Assembly: GCA_019448385.1 (NCBI GenBank)
Contig: JAGTXO010000030.1
Coordinates: 310,001 to 374,000, forward strand
DNA from: Diacronema lutheri
Lineage: Eukaryota; Haptophyta; Pavlovophyceae; Pavlovales; Pavlovaceae
Length of the DNA: 64,000 bases
Direction of reading: 5' to 3'
The notes under the pieces are model-generated. The model made no database searches, was not told where the DNA came from, and worked only from the letters and a program-made list of their open reading frames with translations. Both the position numbers and the translations under genes were made by a program. Each line of letters starts with the position of its first letter. The first letter of the stretch is position 1. Below, in pieces: positions 38,266-49,932 of the stretch.

Positions 38266-41200
38266 TGTGTGTGCTGCGGCAGCGCGGCGGCCCGCCCAGC
38301 GCCGCCGCGCTGCTTGCCGCGCGCTGCGCGGGCATCGGACGCGCGCCGGCCGCACTGCGGCCGAGTTGCGCCGCCTCGTCCGTGGGCGTGCCCGCGCGGG
38401 TGCGCGCGGCGGCGGCGGCGTCATGCGCGCTGCTGCGGCTCGGCCGGGCCCGCTTCGGCCCCGGCGGCGCGGCGCGCGTGCTCGGGCTGGCCGAGCCGCC
38501 CCGCCGTGTGGCTGCAGCCGGCCGACCGGGCGCTGCGCCACTCGCGGCCGCGGCGCTGGCCCAGCGGAGGCGCTTGGCCGTCGGCGTGGCCCCGCGCGTC
38601 GGCGAGCTCGCGCCGCTCGCGCCGCCGCCCGGAGCGCCGCGGCTGGCGCCACGGCGGCGCGCGCCACGGCCATCGCGCCGTGAGCCGCCAGCACCAGCGC
38701 CGGCGCCGGGCGCGGCTGTGCCGGCGGTGGCGGCAGCGGCGGCTGCTGCGCCACCGGCCGTGCGCGCGCCACGGCCGCGCCCGCCGCGCCCGCTGCGCCC
38801 GCCGCGCCCGCCGCGCGCGACGCGCGCGCCGCGCGCGCCGAGCCCGTCGCCGCCGCTGCCGCCGTCGCCTGCCGTGCCGGCCTCATCGGCGCCCTCCTCG
38901 TCCTCCTTGTGCTCCTGGTGGGTGCGGAGCGCGCGCGCCCAGCCTTGCTTGACGCGCTCGAAGCGGCCGCGCTCGGACGTGATGCGCTCACGCATGCCGA
39001 GGTGGTCGGCGACCATGTCGAGCACGTCGTGGTAGATGTTGCGCGCTGCCGTCCAGTCGCGGTGGTAGAGCATGCCGCACGTGTCGCACCGCGCCGCCCG
39101 CCACGCGCCGCGACCACCCGCCGCCGTGCGCGCGTACGGCTGCAGCGTGCCGGCGCAGCGCTGCACCGGCCGCGGCCCGCCAGCCGCGGCCGGGCCAGCC
39201 GCCGCCGCCGCCGCGGGCGCGCCGGCGGCGTCCGCGGCAGGCGCCGCGCTCGGAGCGGGCGTGCCCCGCTTCACCTCGCGCAGCTCCGAGCAGCACTTGG
39301 AGCTCAGCGGCTCGGGCACGAGCGTCGCCGCGACGCCGCGCCGGCGCAGCGCGCGGAGCAGGCCCTCGCCGAGCGCGGGCGGCTTGCCGCGCACACGGCC
39401 GCCGCCGCCGCGCGACCGGAGCAGCCAGTCGCCGCACACGACGAGCAGCTGGTCGGGCCGGAGCCCCCGCTCGGTCGCATGCACGCGCACGAGCCGCGCC
39501 GCCGCGAGCGCGCACGCGCGCCGGTTGAGGCCGCCGCGCCGCCCGCGCGCGCTCAGCCGCGCGGGCGAGTTGTGCACGTGCCGCGTCTGCGTGCGCACCC
39601 GCGTGTGCGCGCGCGTGAAGCTGACCTGCTCGTTGGCCTCGAGCACGGTGTGCCCGCGGTGCTCCGCGCCGAGCGCCGCCTCGAGCGCGGCCGCCGTCGC
39701 CGGCGCGCACGGCGCGCCAGCGGCTGCCGCCGCGGCATCGAGCGGCCGGTGCGCTGCGCGACGGCCCTTCTCGCGCTCGGGCGCGTGCCGCGCGCGTGCG
39801 GCGCGCTCGCGCTGCCCGAGCGTGACCGAGACGGGCTTCTGCCCGCAGCCGCCCTCCGCGTACGAGACGACGCCGGCCGTGCCCGGGTCCATCGCGGCGA
39901 GCGAGAGGCCGTGGCGCGTGCGCGCGTCGGCCAGCTGCGCGGGGGTCGCGACGTCGACCGGGCCGTTCGGATCGCGCCACCGCGTGAGATACGACGCCTC
40001 GCCGAGCCGCCGCGGCTCGAACACCGGCTTGACCACTTTGATGTCGCCGCCGTTGATGAGCACGAGCTCGACCGGCTGCGGCCCGGCGGACGCGATCGCG
40101 GGCGGCACGGCGGTGCTGGACCATCCGCGCCGCTGCTCCTTGGTGACGGTGTCGTCAGGCCGCTCCGCGCCCGACCAGCGAAGCGCGGGCACGTCCAGGT
40201 CGAACAAGCGGCCCAAGATCGCATCCTTGATGCGCGGGTCGCTCGTCGAGACGCGCGCGCACGGGTGCGGCCCGCCGTCCGCCGTCGGCAGCTGGCGCGC
40301 CTTGTCGTCGACGAAGCCCTTGTCCTCCTTGTCGAGCAGCAGGTACAAGTCGAGCACGGTCAGCGCGGTGTAGCGCTGCTGCATCGCGCTCCGCCGGGGG
40401 CAGAGCGCGTGCGGCGGCGGCTCGCCGGTGATGTGCGTGTAGAGCATGCCGAGCCGCGCGACCAGCGCAACGCCCATCTCCACCCTGTCCGGCTGCGCCC
40501 GCGCGCGCGCGTATGCGGCGCGAGCGCGGCGCGCGCGGCGCGCGCTGCCGTCAGCCTCGCGCGCGCCGCGCGCGCCGCGCCCGCAGCCGCCACGGCGCAC
40601 GTGCGGCCGGACGGCCGGACGGCCGCACGTGCGAAGGCGCCCTGCCCCGCCACCCTGGTGCGCGCCACGGCGATGGGGCGTCCGTGCGCGCATGTCGCGC
40701 CGGGCGCGGCGGCAGAGTGCGGCGGCCGCGCGAGCGACGCACCACCCAGCCCAGCCCCCCCCCCCCCCCCCCCCCCACCCCCACCCCCCCCCCCACCCCC
40801 CCCCCCCCCCCCTCCTCTGCGCGCGCGCCCGCTCGCACGGGGCGGGCGGGCGCGGCGCGCGCGCGCGCGCGCGCGCGGCCGGCGCAGGCGCACCGTCAGG
40901 AAGTAGTTCGTCGTGTGCTTCACCGCGGGGTCGTCGTTCGACGCGTAGTCGACAGGCAGCACGAGCCAGTCGGCGAACTGCTTGAGCCCGATGGGCAGCT
41001 GCTCCACGGCCCCGCCCGCGTCGCCAACCCACAGCTTGGCGAAGAGCCCCTCGACGGCCGTGTCGCGCTCCGCGGTCGGCGCGCGCCCACCGCGCGGCTT
41101 GGCGGCCTCGTCCGCGTCGACGGCCGCGCGGAGCAGCTTGCGCAGCAGCTTGCGCGCGACGCGGCGCGGGTGCATCTTGAAGGCGGTGAAGATCTGCTCC

Positions 41201-41660
41201 GCCTCGTGGCCGATGGAGCCTTTGAGCGCGAGGCCCGTGCGCGTCGGCGGCGCGTCGCCCTGCAGGACGCGCTCAGTGTGCTCCTGGTTGCGCTGCCGCT
41301 CGCGCGCGTGCTCCTCCGTGAGCGGGTGGCCGCGCCTTGCGCCCGACGGCAGCTGGAGCTGCCGGAGCACGTTCTCCACCTCCCGCTCGTCGGTTGGGTA
41401 GCCGGGCACCGCGTCGGCGCGGCGCGGCTGGCACCCGCCGTGCGCGCACCGCCCGCACTCGGGGAGCGACGTGTGCGTGCGGTCGGCGAACACCGCGTAC
41501 GCCACGTGCGTGGCCTCGTCGGCCTCGGCTGCAACGCGCAAGAGCGTCGCACCGTATTTTTTGCGTGGTACGTGGCGACGAGCTCTTTTGGCCGCTGCAG
41601 GTAGGCGGCGGGCGCCGCCGGCTGCGGCGCGGCCGGCTGCGGCGCGGCCGGCTGCGGCGC
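38261..41660 (-). CDS. Fanzor (eukaryotic TnpB-like RNA-guided RuvC nuclease), N-terminus unresolved
   Basis: Fanzors are eukaryotic relatives of TnpB, guided to DNA by an RNA from the 3' side of the gene. Exon 1 ends at 40894 (NYFLT); the intron is 40494-40893 and exon 2 is 40493-38261. The three RuvC parts are in order: LAAMDPGTAGVVSYA (Asp at 39889), VPEPLSSKCC (Glu at 39313) and CDTCGMLYHRDWTAARNIYH (Asp at 39058). VVCGDWLLRS and the zinc-ribbon position also fit Fanzor. The first zinc pair is degenerate (the second Cys aligns with Leu) and a 60-residue Ala/Pro insert precedes the second pair. The 210-residue C-terminal tail is disordered with basic, nuclear-signal-like KRLRW and GPKRARPS. 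No ATG opens exon 1: one frame gives KRARRHVPRKKYG, another PQPAA repeats then YLQRPKELVATYHA with a shift at an A6 run. Start, or an upstream exon, is unknown. Confidence 0.75.
40755..40812 (+). repeat. C-rich tract in the Fanzor intron
   Basis: C22 followed by further C runs broken by single A residues. On the coding strand it is a G tract in the middle of the 400-nt intron. Confidence 0.9.
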
Positions 41661-41668
41661 GGTGGCCG
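41609..41668 (-). repeat. 15-bp tandem repeat at the Fanzor 5' end
   Basis: About three copies of a GC-rich 15-mer (CCGCAGCCGGCCGCG on the coding strand). In one frame it encodes PQPAA repeats, in another a Gly/Ala/Arg run that leads into the open Fanzor frame. Confidence 0.75.
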
Positions 41669-41695
41669 GCAGACCAGGCTAAACCCTTGGCTACT

Positions 41696-42685
41696 CTACA
41701 TGTGGCGGTAGCCGGGGTCGCCCTCGCGCTTGGCCGCGCGCGTAGCGCGCAGGCCGCGCACGACGCCCGCGACAAGCGCGAGGGCGACGAGCGCGACGCC
41801 GGCGGAGCACGTGGACGCGACGGCCGCGCTGCGCGGCAGCACGCACCTGTCGGCGGGCGCGCCGCGCAGCTTGCCCGCGCAGGCCGCCGCCCACCCGAGC
41901 GGCAGCGCGCGGCCGTTGCTGCAGATGCGTTGCGCGCCCGCCTTGCAGCTCTCGCAAATGGCGGGCAGGCAGCCCCAGTCGGAGCCGGGCTGCTGATTGG
42001 AGCGGATGGCGTACAGCGCCCACGCGCTGACGGCCGCCCACGGCAGGTCGGCGGCGACAAAGGCGCGCCACACACCGAGCGCGACGGCGACGAGCAGCAT
42101 CGCGACGGAGAGGTCGGCCGACGCGAAGTAGCCCTCGTCGAGCAAGTTTAGCTGCAGCTGGAGCAGCGTCGCGACCGTCACCCACGAAGCGTTCGCGGCG
42201 AACGCGCAGTGCGCGAGGAGGCGCACGGCGTACGAGGGCGCGTCCCAGTCCACAAGGTCGAGGCGGACGAGCGAGACGATCTTGAACAGTGCGGCGAGGT
42301 ACGAGCAGATCACGAGGAAGGAGGTCCAGAAGAGCTCGTGCCCGAAGAGGAAGAGCCAGCCGCAGTTGCACGCGAGTGCGAGCGCGACGTAGGGGCGGAG
42401 CGGCGCAAGGTGCGGCAAGCCGACGACGCGCGGGAGCGCCTGCACGATGCAAAAGGCGCCGACGAGCAGGTAGATCACGCCCCAGATCGCGAATGCGAAC
42501 GGCGGGGGCGAGAGGTACGTCGGGTGCGTGAAGGCGATGTCCTTGTTGGTGAGCGGCACGCCCTTGCCCGTCGACACGAGGCCGTTGACGACTATCGAGA
42601 CGACGTAGAGCATGAGCAGGCCGAGCGCCGGCGCTGTCGTCGACATCGCGCTCGCGCTGACCTCCGCGCTGCCGCTCGGCGTCAT
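41696..42685 (-). CDS. TspO/MBR-like tryptophan-rich membrane protein
   Basis: 329 aa with about eight hydrophobic segments. The segment PPPFAFAIWGVIYLLVGAF matches the AGYxFAIWGxIYLL signature of the longer TspO-like (tryptophan-rich sensory) proteins; NCGWLFLFGHELFWTSFLVI and NASWVTVATLLQLQLNLL fit the later W/N-rich segments. TspO proteins bind porphyrins and sterol-like ligands. The C-terminal 110 residues have a Cys-rich loop (GCLPAICESCKAG, RICSNGR) and another membrane segment not usual in the family. The stop is only tens of bases from the open Fanzor exon on the same strand. It is divergent from the 111-aa gene. Family call is tentative. Confidence 0.5.
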   Translation of the reverse strand: MTPSGSAEVSASAMSTTAPALGLLMLYVVSIVVNGLVSTGKGVPLTNKDIAFTHPTYLSPPPFAFAIWGVIYLLVGAFCIVQALPRVVGLPHLAPLRPYVALALACNCGWLFLFGHELFWTSFLVICSYLAALFKIVSLVRLDLVDWDAPSYAVRLLAHCAFAANASWVTVATLLQLQLNLLDEGYFASADLSVAMLLVAVALGVWRAFVAADLPWAAVSAWALYAIRSNQQPGSDWGCLPAICESCKAGAQRICSNGRALPLGWAAACAGKLRGAPADRCVLPRSAAVASTCSAGVALVALALVAGVVRGLRATRAAKREGDPGYRHM

Positions 42686-42831
42686 GATCCAAGTGGAGGA
42701 AGGCGGACGTGCACTTTTCTCTTTTCCACCTTTTCAATCGTGAGCGCCTCAAGTCTGCGGGTCCTCCATCGTTATCGTGGCGTGCGGCGCGCCCCCGAGC
42801 GGGCGCGGGCGGCTGGCCCGTCGCGCCGGCG

Positions 42832-43167
42832 ATGGACACGTCGCTGGTTAAGTTTGTCGACGAGACGTGCAACTCGCCGTACGAGGCGCAGCGCGTGTGC
42901 GACGCACTCGTGCGCTGCGGCGTCGCGGACGTGCGATCGCTCGCCGCGATGACGCCGGCGTCGCTCGAGGACGGCATCCGCGCGCAGCAGTTGGTCGACG
43001 AGCTGTGGGTCTCAACCCACGCGCTGCGCATCCACGCGGCCGCGCGCGCCGAGGTCACGCGCTCTAAGGCCCCGCGTCGCGTGCCCACCTCCCCCATGCG
43101 CGGCAAGGCGGCGGCCGGCGCGACCGACTCGGTCGAGGACGCCGTCAAGCGCATGCGGCTGCAGTGA
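42832..43167 (+). CDS. Small 111-residue protein, unknown
   Basis: ATG 42832 gives MDTSLVKFVDETCNSPYEA and a compact helical segment of about 70 residues (CDALVRCGVADVRSLAAMTP to LWVSTHALRI), then a basic tail ending VKRMRLQ. The helix spacing is SAM-like but too weak to call. There is no intron, signal peptide or membrane segment. Its promoter region is shared with the TspO-like gene (146 bp between ATGs). Confidence 0.55.
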   Translation: MDTSLVKFVDETCNSPYEAQRVCDALVRCGVADVRSLAAMTPASLEDGIRAQQLVDELWVSTHALRIHAAARAEVTRSKAPRRVPTSPMRGKAAAGATDSVEDAVKRMRLQ

Positions 43168-43442
43168 TGCGCGCCGGGGCGGCGGCGCACGCGCCGTCGT
43201 CGCGGCATTGCGCACGCCGCGCGCGCGTTGCCAACGCCGCCGCCTGACGCTCGGACAACTCACACTCACACTGACGTTCTCTGTGAGCTGACACGTGTGT
43301 CACGTTTGTGCCAGCAGCCCTCGCCGTCTCATCAGCGACACGACTTCTGCGGATGGCACAAGCCGACGGCCACCGGACGCTCGTGGCGGGGGCGTGCGCC
43401 GGTGCCGACGGCAAGGAGCGCAGGCAAAGTGGGGCCGACGTC

Positions 43443-46001
43443 TCAAGCGCCGTCGCCGTCGGTCGGCCACTCTGCGGCAAAGGGCGCCGGGATTGCGTCG
43501 CTCGCCACAGGCTCGGGCGAAGGGCGCGTGCCGACATTGGCCGCAGGCGCATGAGCTCCACGCGCGCCGGCGTGCACATCTGCCGCGCCGCCGCCATCGT
43601 CGACGCGACTTTCGAGCGTGTCGGGTGGCTCGGCAAACGCGGCCATCGCGCCGCCGGCGGCCGGCTGAGCGGACACCGCGCCCGCGAGCGCCGCGCGCGC
43701 AACCTCCTCCTCGAGCAGCCGCGCCGCCTCGGGCCGCAGCTCGCCGCGCGCCGCGCGCCGTGCGCGCGGAGCGCCAGGGCTGCCGCCGCCGTCCGTGCGC
43801 GACGCACCGCCCACGTCGGCGGCGTCGATGGCCGGCGACGCGTGCGTGGCACGTGGCTCGGTTGCGCTCGAGATCCCGGCGCCCGCCGGCCACTCGCGCA
43901 CGCCGAGCGCCGCGGCGCCGAGCGTACGGGTGCGCTCGGCGAGCTGCGCGTCGGCCCGGCCGTCGTGAAGCACCGCCTCGCAGCGCGCCGTGAGCGCGCG
44001 CGTGGACGCGAGCGAGCACGCAGCAGCCGCGAAGAGGAGCCAGCAGCCGGGCTCGAGCCTCGCACGCACGTCGAAGCAACGCGGCTCGCCGCGGACAAGT
44101 TGGCCGAGGTACTGCGCGGCGATGGCGTCAATCGCTTCGCACCGGTCGCCCACGACGAAGAGCGAGAAGCGTTCGATCTGCGTGAGCGCGCCGAAGAGGG
44201 ACGCGACGAACACGTCGAGGCAGGCCCACGCGTCGCACACCTCCGCCGCGACGAGAAGCCGCTGCTGTGCGGCGCGCGGCAGCGGCAGCGCGCAGAGCGC
44301 GCCGACAACGGCAAGGTGCAGCAGCGGCACGGCGAGGTTGAGCCCAAAGTAGGCGACGACGAGCACCACCGTGCCCGCCCACGCGTCCGGCTCCGACGCG
44401 CCGGGCAGCGCGCCGCCGAGCGACGCGAGCGAGAAGGACGTGCGCGCGCGCGCGCCGAGGGCCAGGCCGGTGAGACCGCCGAATTCAAAAGAGAAGGCGA
44501 CGGCACCGGCTGCGCGAAGCAGCAGCACCGCCGACGCGGGCAGCGCGAGCAGCGCGAGCAGCACGCGCGCGCGCTCGGCGCGCGACGGGCGCGCGAGCAG
44601 CGCGCGCACGAGGGGCGCGTGCGAGGCGCCGTCGCTGGCGACGGCACCGTCGTCGCCGTGCGCGCGCGCGCGCAGGAGCGGCGCGGGCGAGCCGGGCGAA
44701 GGCGGCGTGCGCGGCGCGTGAGCGGGCGGCGGCGGCGGCGGGAAGCTCGGCGCGCCCGCCAGCGACGTGCCCGCCAACGGCGCGGGCCACGGCGACGCGC
44801 CGCCGCCGCCGTCAACGCCGCCCGCCCCACGCCCGCCGGCCGCGCCGGCGGGGTGGACGGCGCGCAGCGGCGCGTCGAACCACGCGGCTCGGCGCGCCGC
44901 GTCATGCGCCTCCGCGTCCGCTCGATCGCGCGCGAGCAGCATATGCGAGAGGGCAAGGGAGAGCGCCGTTGCGCCGAAGAAGGCGAAGAAGCCCGCGCGC
45001 GGCCGGACGGTCACGCGCACGCCGCCAGCGCTCAGCCCGCCGAGCCATTCGGGCGGCGCGTCGATGCGCAGGGCGAACGCGACGATCATCAGCGTGAGCA
45101 CCGCGCCGTCGATGAGCGACCACTTGCCGTACCGGTCGATGAAGCGCAGGACCGCGCGGCGCGAGCGGCGCGGAAGCAGCGCGGGCGGTGCAAGCCAGCA
45201 CATGGCCATGAGCGCGAGCTTGGCGTACGGCCAGCCGCCGGAGAAGACGGCGATGAGCGACGCGAGCGGGAACACGCCCGCGCGCCACATCTGCGAGACA
45301 GAGTCGCCCAGTGCAAAGTCGAAGAGCGATGGCGGACGCACGGCAATTCCGAGCGCCGTCCGCACGGTCAGGTGCACCGACGCGCCCACGTGCGAGTTGG
45401 CCCACGCGAAGAGCGCCACGTTGAGCGCGAGCGCCACGCTCAGCGCCACGCGCGCGCGCGGGCGCGCACGCGCCGCGAGCGAGCGCGCGAACCACGCGCC
45501 GCTGCACGCGCCGCCGCCGGCGGCAGCGGAGACGTCGTCGTCGTCGTCGTCCTCGTCGTCGTCGTCCGCCGGCGCAGCGGCAAGCACGGTACCCCCGCCC
45601 GTGCGGCACGCGCGCGCGCCGACGGCGCCGCGCGCGACGACAGTGAGCGCGTTCGCGCGCGCGCGGAACGCGCTCTGAAAGTCGCGCCAGCGGAAGGCGC
45701 GCAGCCGCTCGTCCAAGCTAAGCAGACCCTCGCGCGGCGACTCGGCGCCTGCGCCGTTGAGCGCGAGCGCACCGGCGGCGCCGAGCATCTCGCGCTCGTC
45801 GTACCCGCCGGAAGCGCGCCACGCGCGCCGCGCGCGCGTGTGCGCCGCGCCCGCACCGCCACCGTCGCCGTCGTCGCCACCGTCGCCGTCGTCGCGATCG
45901 TCGCGGTCGTCGGCGCTCAAGAACGGCTCGCGCAGCACGTCGAGCGCGCCCGCGGCCGACGGGCCGCGCGCGGCGCGCGCGCGCGCGCCGCGCGACGCAA
46001 T

Positions 46002-46033
<32 letters not shown>

Positions 46034-49000
46034 TGCCGTACCCAAGCGCGTCGAGCCGCATCGCGCTCGCCTTGCGCCGAAGCAGCCGCCGCTCGCGCCG
46101 CGCGCCAAACGCGCGCGCAAAGGCCACTGCGCGCGTGCCGAGCGCGCACGCGAAGAGCGCAAGGGCGCTGATGGTGGCGGCGAGCAGCCCGCGGTGCGCG
46201 GGCGCGCGAGGCGGCGCGGGCGGCAGCGGCGGCAGCGGCGGCGGCGGCAGGCCCTCGCATCGCGCGGCCGCCGCGCGCAGCGCAAGCGCGAGCGCGTCGC
46301 CCACCGCGCGCGGCAGCACGGCGCGCGCCGCGTACGAGAGCGCGTTCGCGCCGAGCTCGGAGATCTGGTCGTCCGACGCGCGCAGCGCGTCGCGCAGCGC
46401 CGCCCAGTCAGGCGTGTGCCCGCCCGCGCCGTGGCCTGCGGCGCTCGCGTTGTGCACGCGCACGCGCAGCCGACCGACCGATGCGTTCAGCGCGGCGAGG
46501 CGAAGCAGCCCGTCGGGCGGCGCGGCGAGCGCGAGCGCGCACGCGAGGCCGCGCGCGCCGCGCGTGTCAGCGAGCACGCCGAGCCACGTCGCCGCTGCGC
46601 GCGCGGCCGGCACGCGCACGTCGGCGAGCACGCCGAGCGCAAGCGCGCTCAACCCGACGTGGAGCGTGCCGCCCAGCTCGACCAGCGCCCCCATGCCCGC
46701 GAGGCGCACGCCGAACGCGCCGACGAGCGCGAGCGGCGGCGCGTTGACGTCGCCGCCGCCACCGCCGGCGCCGAGCTCGGAAGCGGCGGTGGCGCCATCG
46801 CCGCCGAGCTCGAGCGATGCGCGCAGCAGCGGCGGGAGCGCGCCGCGCGTTTGAGGAGCGCCTGCGCCGCCATCGCCCGCGCCGCCATCGCCTGCGCCGC
46901 CATCGCCCGCGCCGCCATCGCCCGCGCCGCCATCGCCCGCGCCGCCATCGCCCGCGCCGCCATCGCCCGCGCCGCTATCGCCCGCGCCGCTATCGCGGTC
47001 GGGCGCGTTGGCGCCGGTGCGGGGCGTGGACGCCGGCAATTCGAGCGCGCGGACCGAGTCGACGTGCTCGACGCGCACGTCATCGAGCGCGACGGCGAGA
47101 TGGCCAAACTGCGCGCCGAGGTCGAACGTCCAGTGTCCGTCGAGGGCGGGGAGCAAAATGGTTCCGGGAAGCGCCCAGCGGTAATCGCCGTACGCGCGCA
47201 GCAGCGCGTTGCTCGCGCGCACGCCCCACGCCGACTGCAGCACCGCGCGTGCGGGCGTAAGCCACGCGCGCGCGGCGCCGCCGCCCCAGTCGACGAGCTC
47301 GCCAGCGCCCGCACCCGCGCCCCCGAGCGACGCGGCCGCGGCGAAAGCGTGCGCGGCGCCATCGTTAACCAATGCGCAGCCCGCGCCCTCGCGCCTCGCC
47401 GCGCACACCGCCACGTCGAGCGCGCGCTGCGCGATGCCGTACTCCGCGTCGACCGCGCGCAGTAGGCCCACAGCCGCGCCGACCGCGCCGTCGCCGTAGG
47501 CACGCACCCACGGGTCGAACGCGGCGCGCAGCGCGGCGGAGACGGCGCGCTGCACGGCGCTCGGCGCGTCGCCGCCCACGCGCACGCGCACTGCCTCGAG
47601 CTGCGCGCCGCCGCGCGCGCGCAGCAGCCGAAGCTCGTCGACCGTCCGCAGCGCACAGCGCGCGGCTGCACGCGGTGACGGCGCGAGCTGGCCGAGCTGC
47701 AGCGCGAGAAGGGAGGAGGCGTTGACGCCGAGCAGCACGCACGCCTCAGCCCACGGCGCGCCGAGCTCAATCTCGACGCGCACGCCGACCGCGTCGGCCG
47801 GCACGTCGCGCGGCTCGGCGCCAACGTCGTACGGCGCGCAGGCGGCGGCAGCGGCGATGGTGCGCGCCGCTCGCGGCCCTGGCGGCGGGCCGACTGGCGG
47901 TGTGGCGATGCGCGCGGCGAGCTCAACAGCAAGCACCACCCGCCCGAGCTCGGCGCGCGCGCTCACGCTCTGCAGCTGCGCCGGATCGCGCGCGGGCGGA
48001 TGGAAGGCGCGCAGCGTCTGGAGACCATCGACGCTTGCGCCGCGCAGCCAGACGGAGAGCGCGTACGCGCGGCCGGGCAGCGTGCGCGCGACGAGGAGCG
48101 GCCGCGCTGGCCCGCGCCAGCGCGCCTCGCCGCTGCCGTTGGTCGCGAGCTCGAGGCCGTCCGCGACTAGCTCCGTGAGGCCGCGCACGCGCGCGAGGAG
48201 TTCAAACGGCGCGCTCGGCCAAGCGACAAGTCCGGGCAGGTCGCGCGGCGGCGGCGGCGACGGGCGCGGCGGCGCGGGCGCGTCGCACGCCGGCGCGGCG
48301 GCAAGCGCCGTGCGCGCAGCGTCGCGCAGCGCGACGCTCAGCCTCGCAGCGCCCGGCCCGGCGAGGAGGCCCGAGAGGGCGGCGGGAAGACCCGCGCGTG
48401 CGGCGTGCAGACCGAGACCGATCGCGGCGGAGAGGGCGGCGTCCACCTCCGCCTCGAGCGTTCCGCGCGCACTGCGCAACCGGATGCGCTCGACCGCGCC
48501 GACGCGCGCGTCGAGGCGACGCACGCGCAGCGCGGGAGCTTCGAGCGCGCCCAGGAGGCATGAGGCGATGCGTGTCGCGCCGAGGCCTTCGGGCGCGGCG
48601 AGCTGCTCTATGGTCAGGTTGGCGAGGCGCGCGGCGGCAAGCGGCACGTCCAGCTCGACGTGGAGGCTCGCGTTCGACACGGCCGCATGCACGCGCACGC
48701 GCTCGCAGAGCACCGTGCCGTTCAACTGGCCGCCCGACGCTGGCCGCACAGTCACAAGCACTGTCGCGGACAGCTCGAGGGTGTCGAGCGAGGCGGAGAG
48801 TGCGAGCGTGGCACTCGTCGGGTCAGGCAGCGCTCGCGCTTGGCTCAGGCTGCCCACCACGCTTGCTCCGCTCGGCAGCTCGAGCGGCGCGAGCCTGAGC
48901 GCGGCGAGCGTCTCGAGACCCGACGCGTTGAGCGCGAGCAGAGAGATCTCAACGTGCGCCAGGCCCGGGATGGGCAGGGCGAAACCGATCGGCGCGCTCG

Positions 49001-49823
49001 CTTCGGTGAGTAGTGGCCATGTCCCTTCGCCGTCGGGCGAGAGCGCGCGCGCCGCCTCGCCTGGCGCGAACGCGCCGTGCGCGCCGATGAGCCCGTCGGC
49101 GAGCATAACGGCTCCGACAACCGCCCCAACGTCGCGCCAGACGAGCGTGCCGGCGGGCGGCGGCGGGAATGGCGGCGGCGGCGGGCTTGGCGGGAGGAAG
49201 GGCGCGAGGCGCTCGTCAAGTGCGCGCAGCGCCGCCGTCAAGTTGCTGTCGATCGCGCACCGCACCGCGTCACAGACCTGCTCGCCGATCAGCCGCTGGA
49301 GCGTGCCGCGCACGAGCGGCTCGATCGCGTGCAGCAGCCGGCCGAGGATTGAGCCGTCAAAGCTGACGGAGGTAATGGCAATATGAGACGTGCACGAGAG
49401 AGCGCGCGCCCCGCTCGGCAGCCCGAGCGTGGCGTCCGAGTCGAGCGCGAGCGCGAGCTGCGCTGACGAGCCATTGGTCGATGCCGTCACGGTCCCATGC
49501 GCCGACGGCACCGGCAGGCCGTGCGTCGGCGCGTACGACCAGCTGGCGCGACAGGTGATGGAAAGGCCACTCGCGTTAAGCTCGAGCCGCTCGGGCTCGG
49601 CGCGTCGCGCGCTCGCCAGCGCCGTGAGCGAGACGTTGGAGCACGCGATGCTCGAGATGGACGCGTTGAAAGTGCCGTCGAGCACGCGGAATGTCTGGTC
49701 GGGCACGGTGAAGTGGAGCGAGTCGAGCCATGCGCGGAGCGGATCGACCGAACCGCGCGCGCACTGCCGCGCCGGCGCGAGCGCGCCGAGGACCGCGAGC
49801 AGCACTCGCAGCGCCCCGGCCAT
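43443..49823 (-). CDS. Giant BPI/LBP-like lipid-binding protein fused to PqiA-like membrane modules
   Basis: A single ORF of 2,126 aa; ATG 49823 starts a signal peptide (MAGALRVLLAVLGALAPARQ). The first 200 residues look like a BPI/LBP-type tubular lipid-binding domain (VPDQTFRVLDGTFNASI, LELNASGLSITCRASWSY, VSFDGSILGRLLHAIEPL). More beta-rich repeats of this kind follow through about residue 1200, with a Pro spacer (LPPSPPPPPFPPPP) and a GDGGA minisatellite. After a membrane segment near residue 1215 comes a PqiA-like module (FPLASLIAVFSGGWPYAKLA, DRYGKWSLIDGAVLTLMIVA) and later a second, more diverged one (LNLAVPLLHLAVVGAL, DAWACLDVFVASLFGALTQI). PqiA in bacteria is the membrane partner of MCE-type lipid-transport tunnels. 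I infer a membrane lipid-transfer protein. The tail is disordered. Confidence 0.65.
46862..46995 (-). repeat. 15-bp coding minisatellite (GDGGA)n
   Basis: About nine tandem copies of a 15-bp unit (CGCCATCGCCCGCGC on the plus strand) encode Gly-Asp-Gly-Gly-Ala repeats, with two Ser variants, inside the BPI/PqiA protein. Being a multiple of three, length change would keep the frame. Confidence 0.9.
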
Positions 49824-49932
49824 TCCGACGCGCCTCCGGCCGACCACTCACTCGCGCACCACAGCCCGTCTGTGGTCGAGTCCGGCGAACCGGACCGCCC
49901 GTGAGGGGGTGTGTGCGGCGCGCGTGGAGAGG

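Noticed and set aside
43308-47465. 1,385-codon plus-strand ORF
   Set aside because: It is antisense to the lipid-binding/PqiA gene and is almost all Arg, Ala, Gly and His, the mark of a GC-driven shadow frame.
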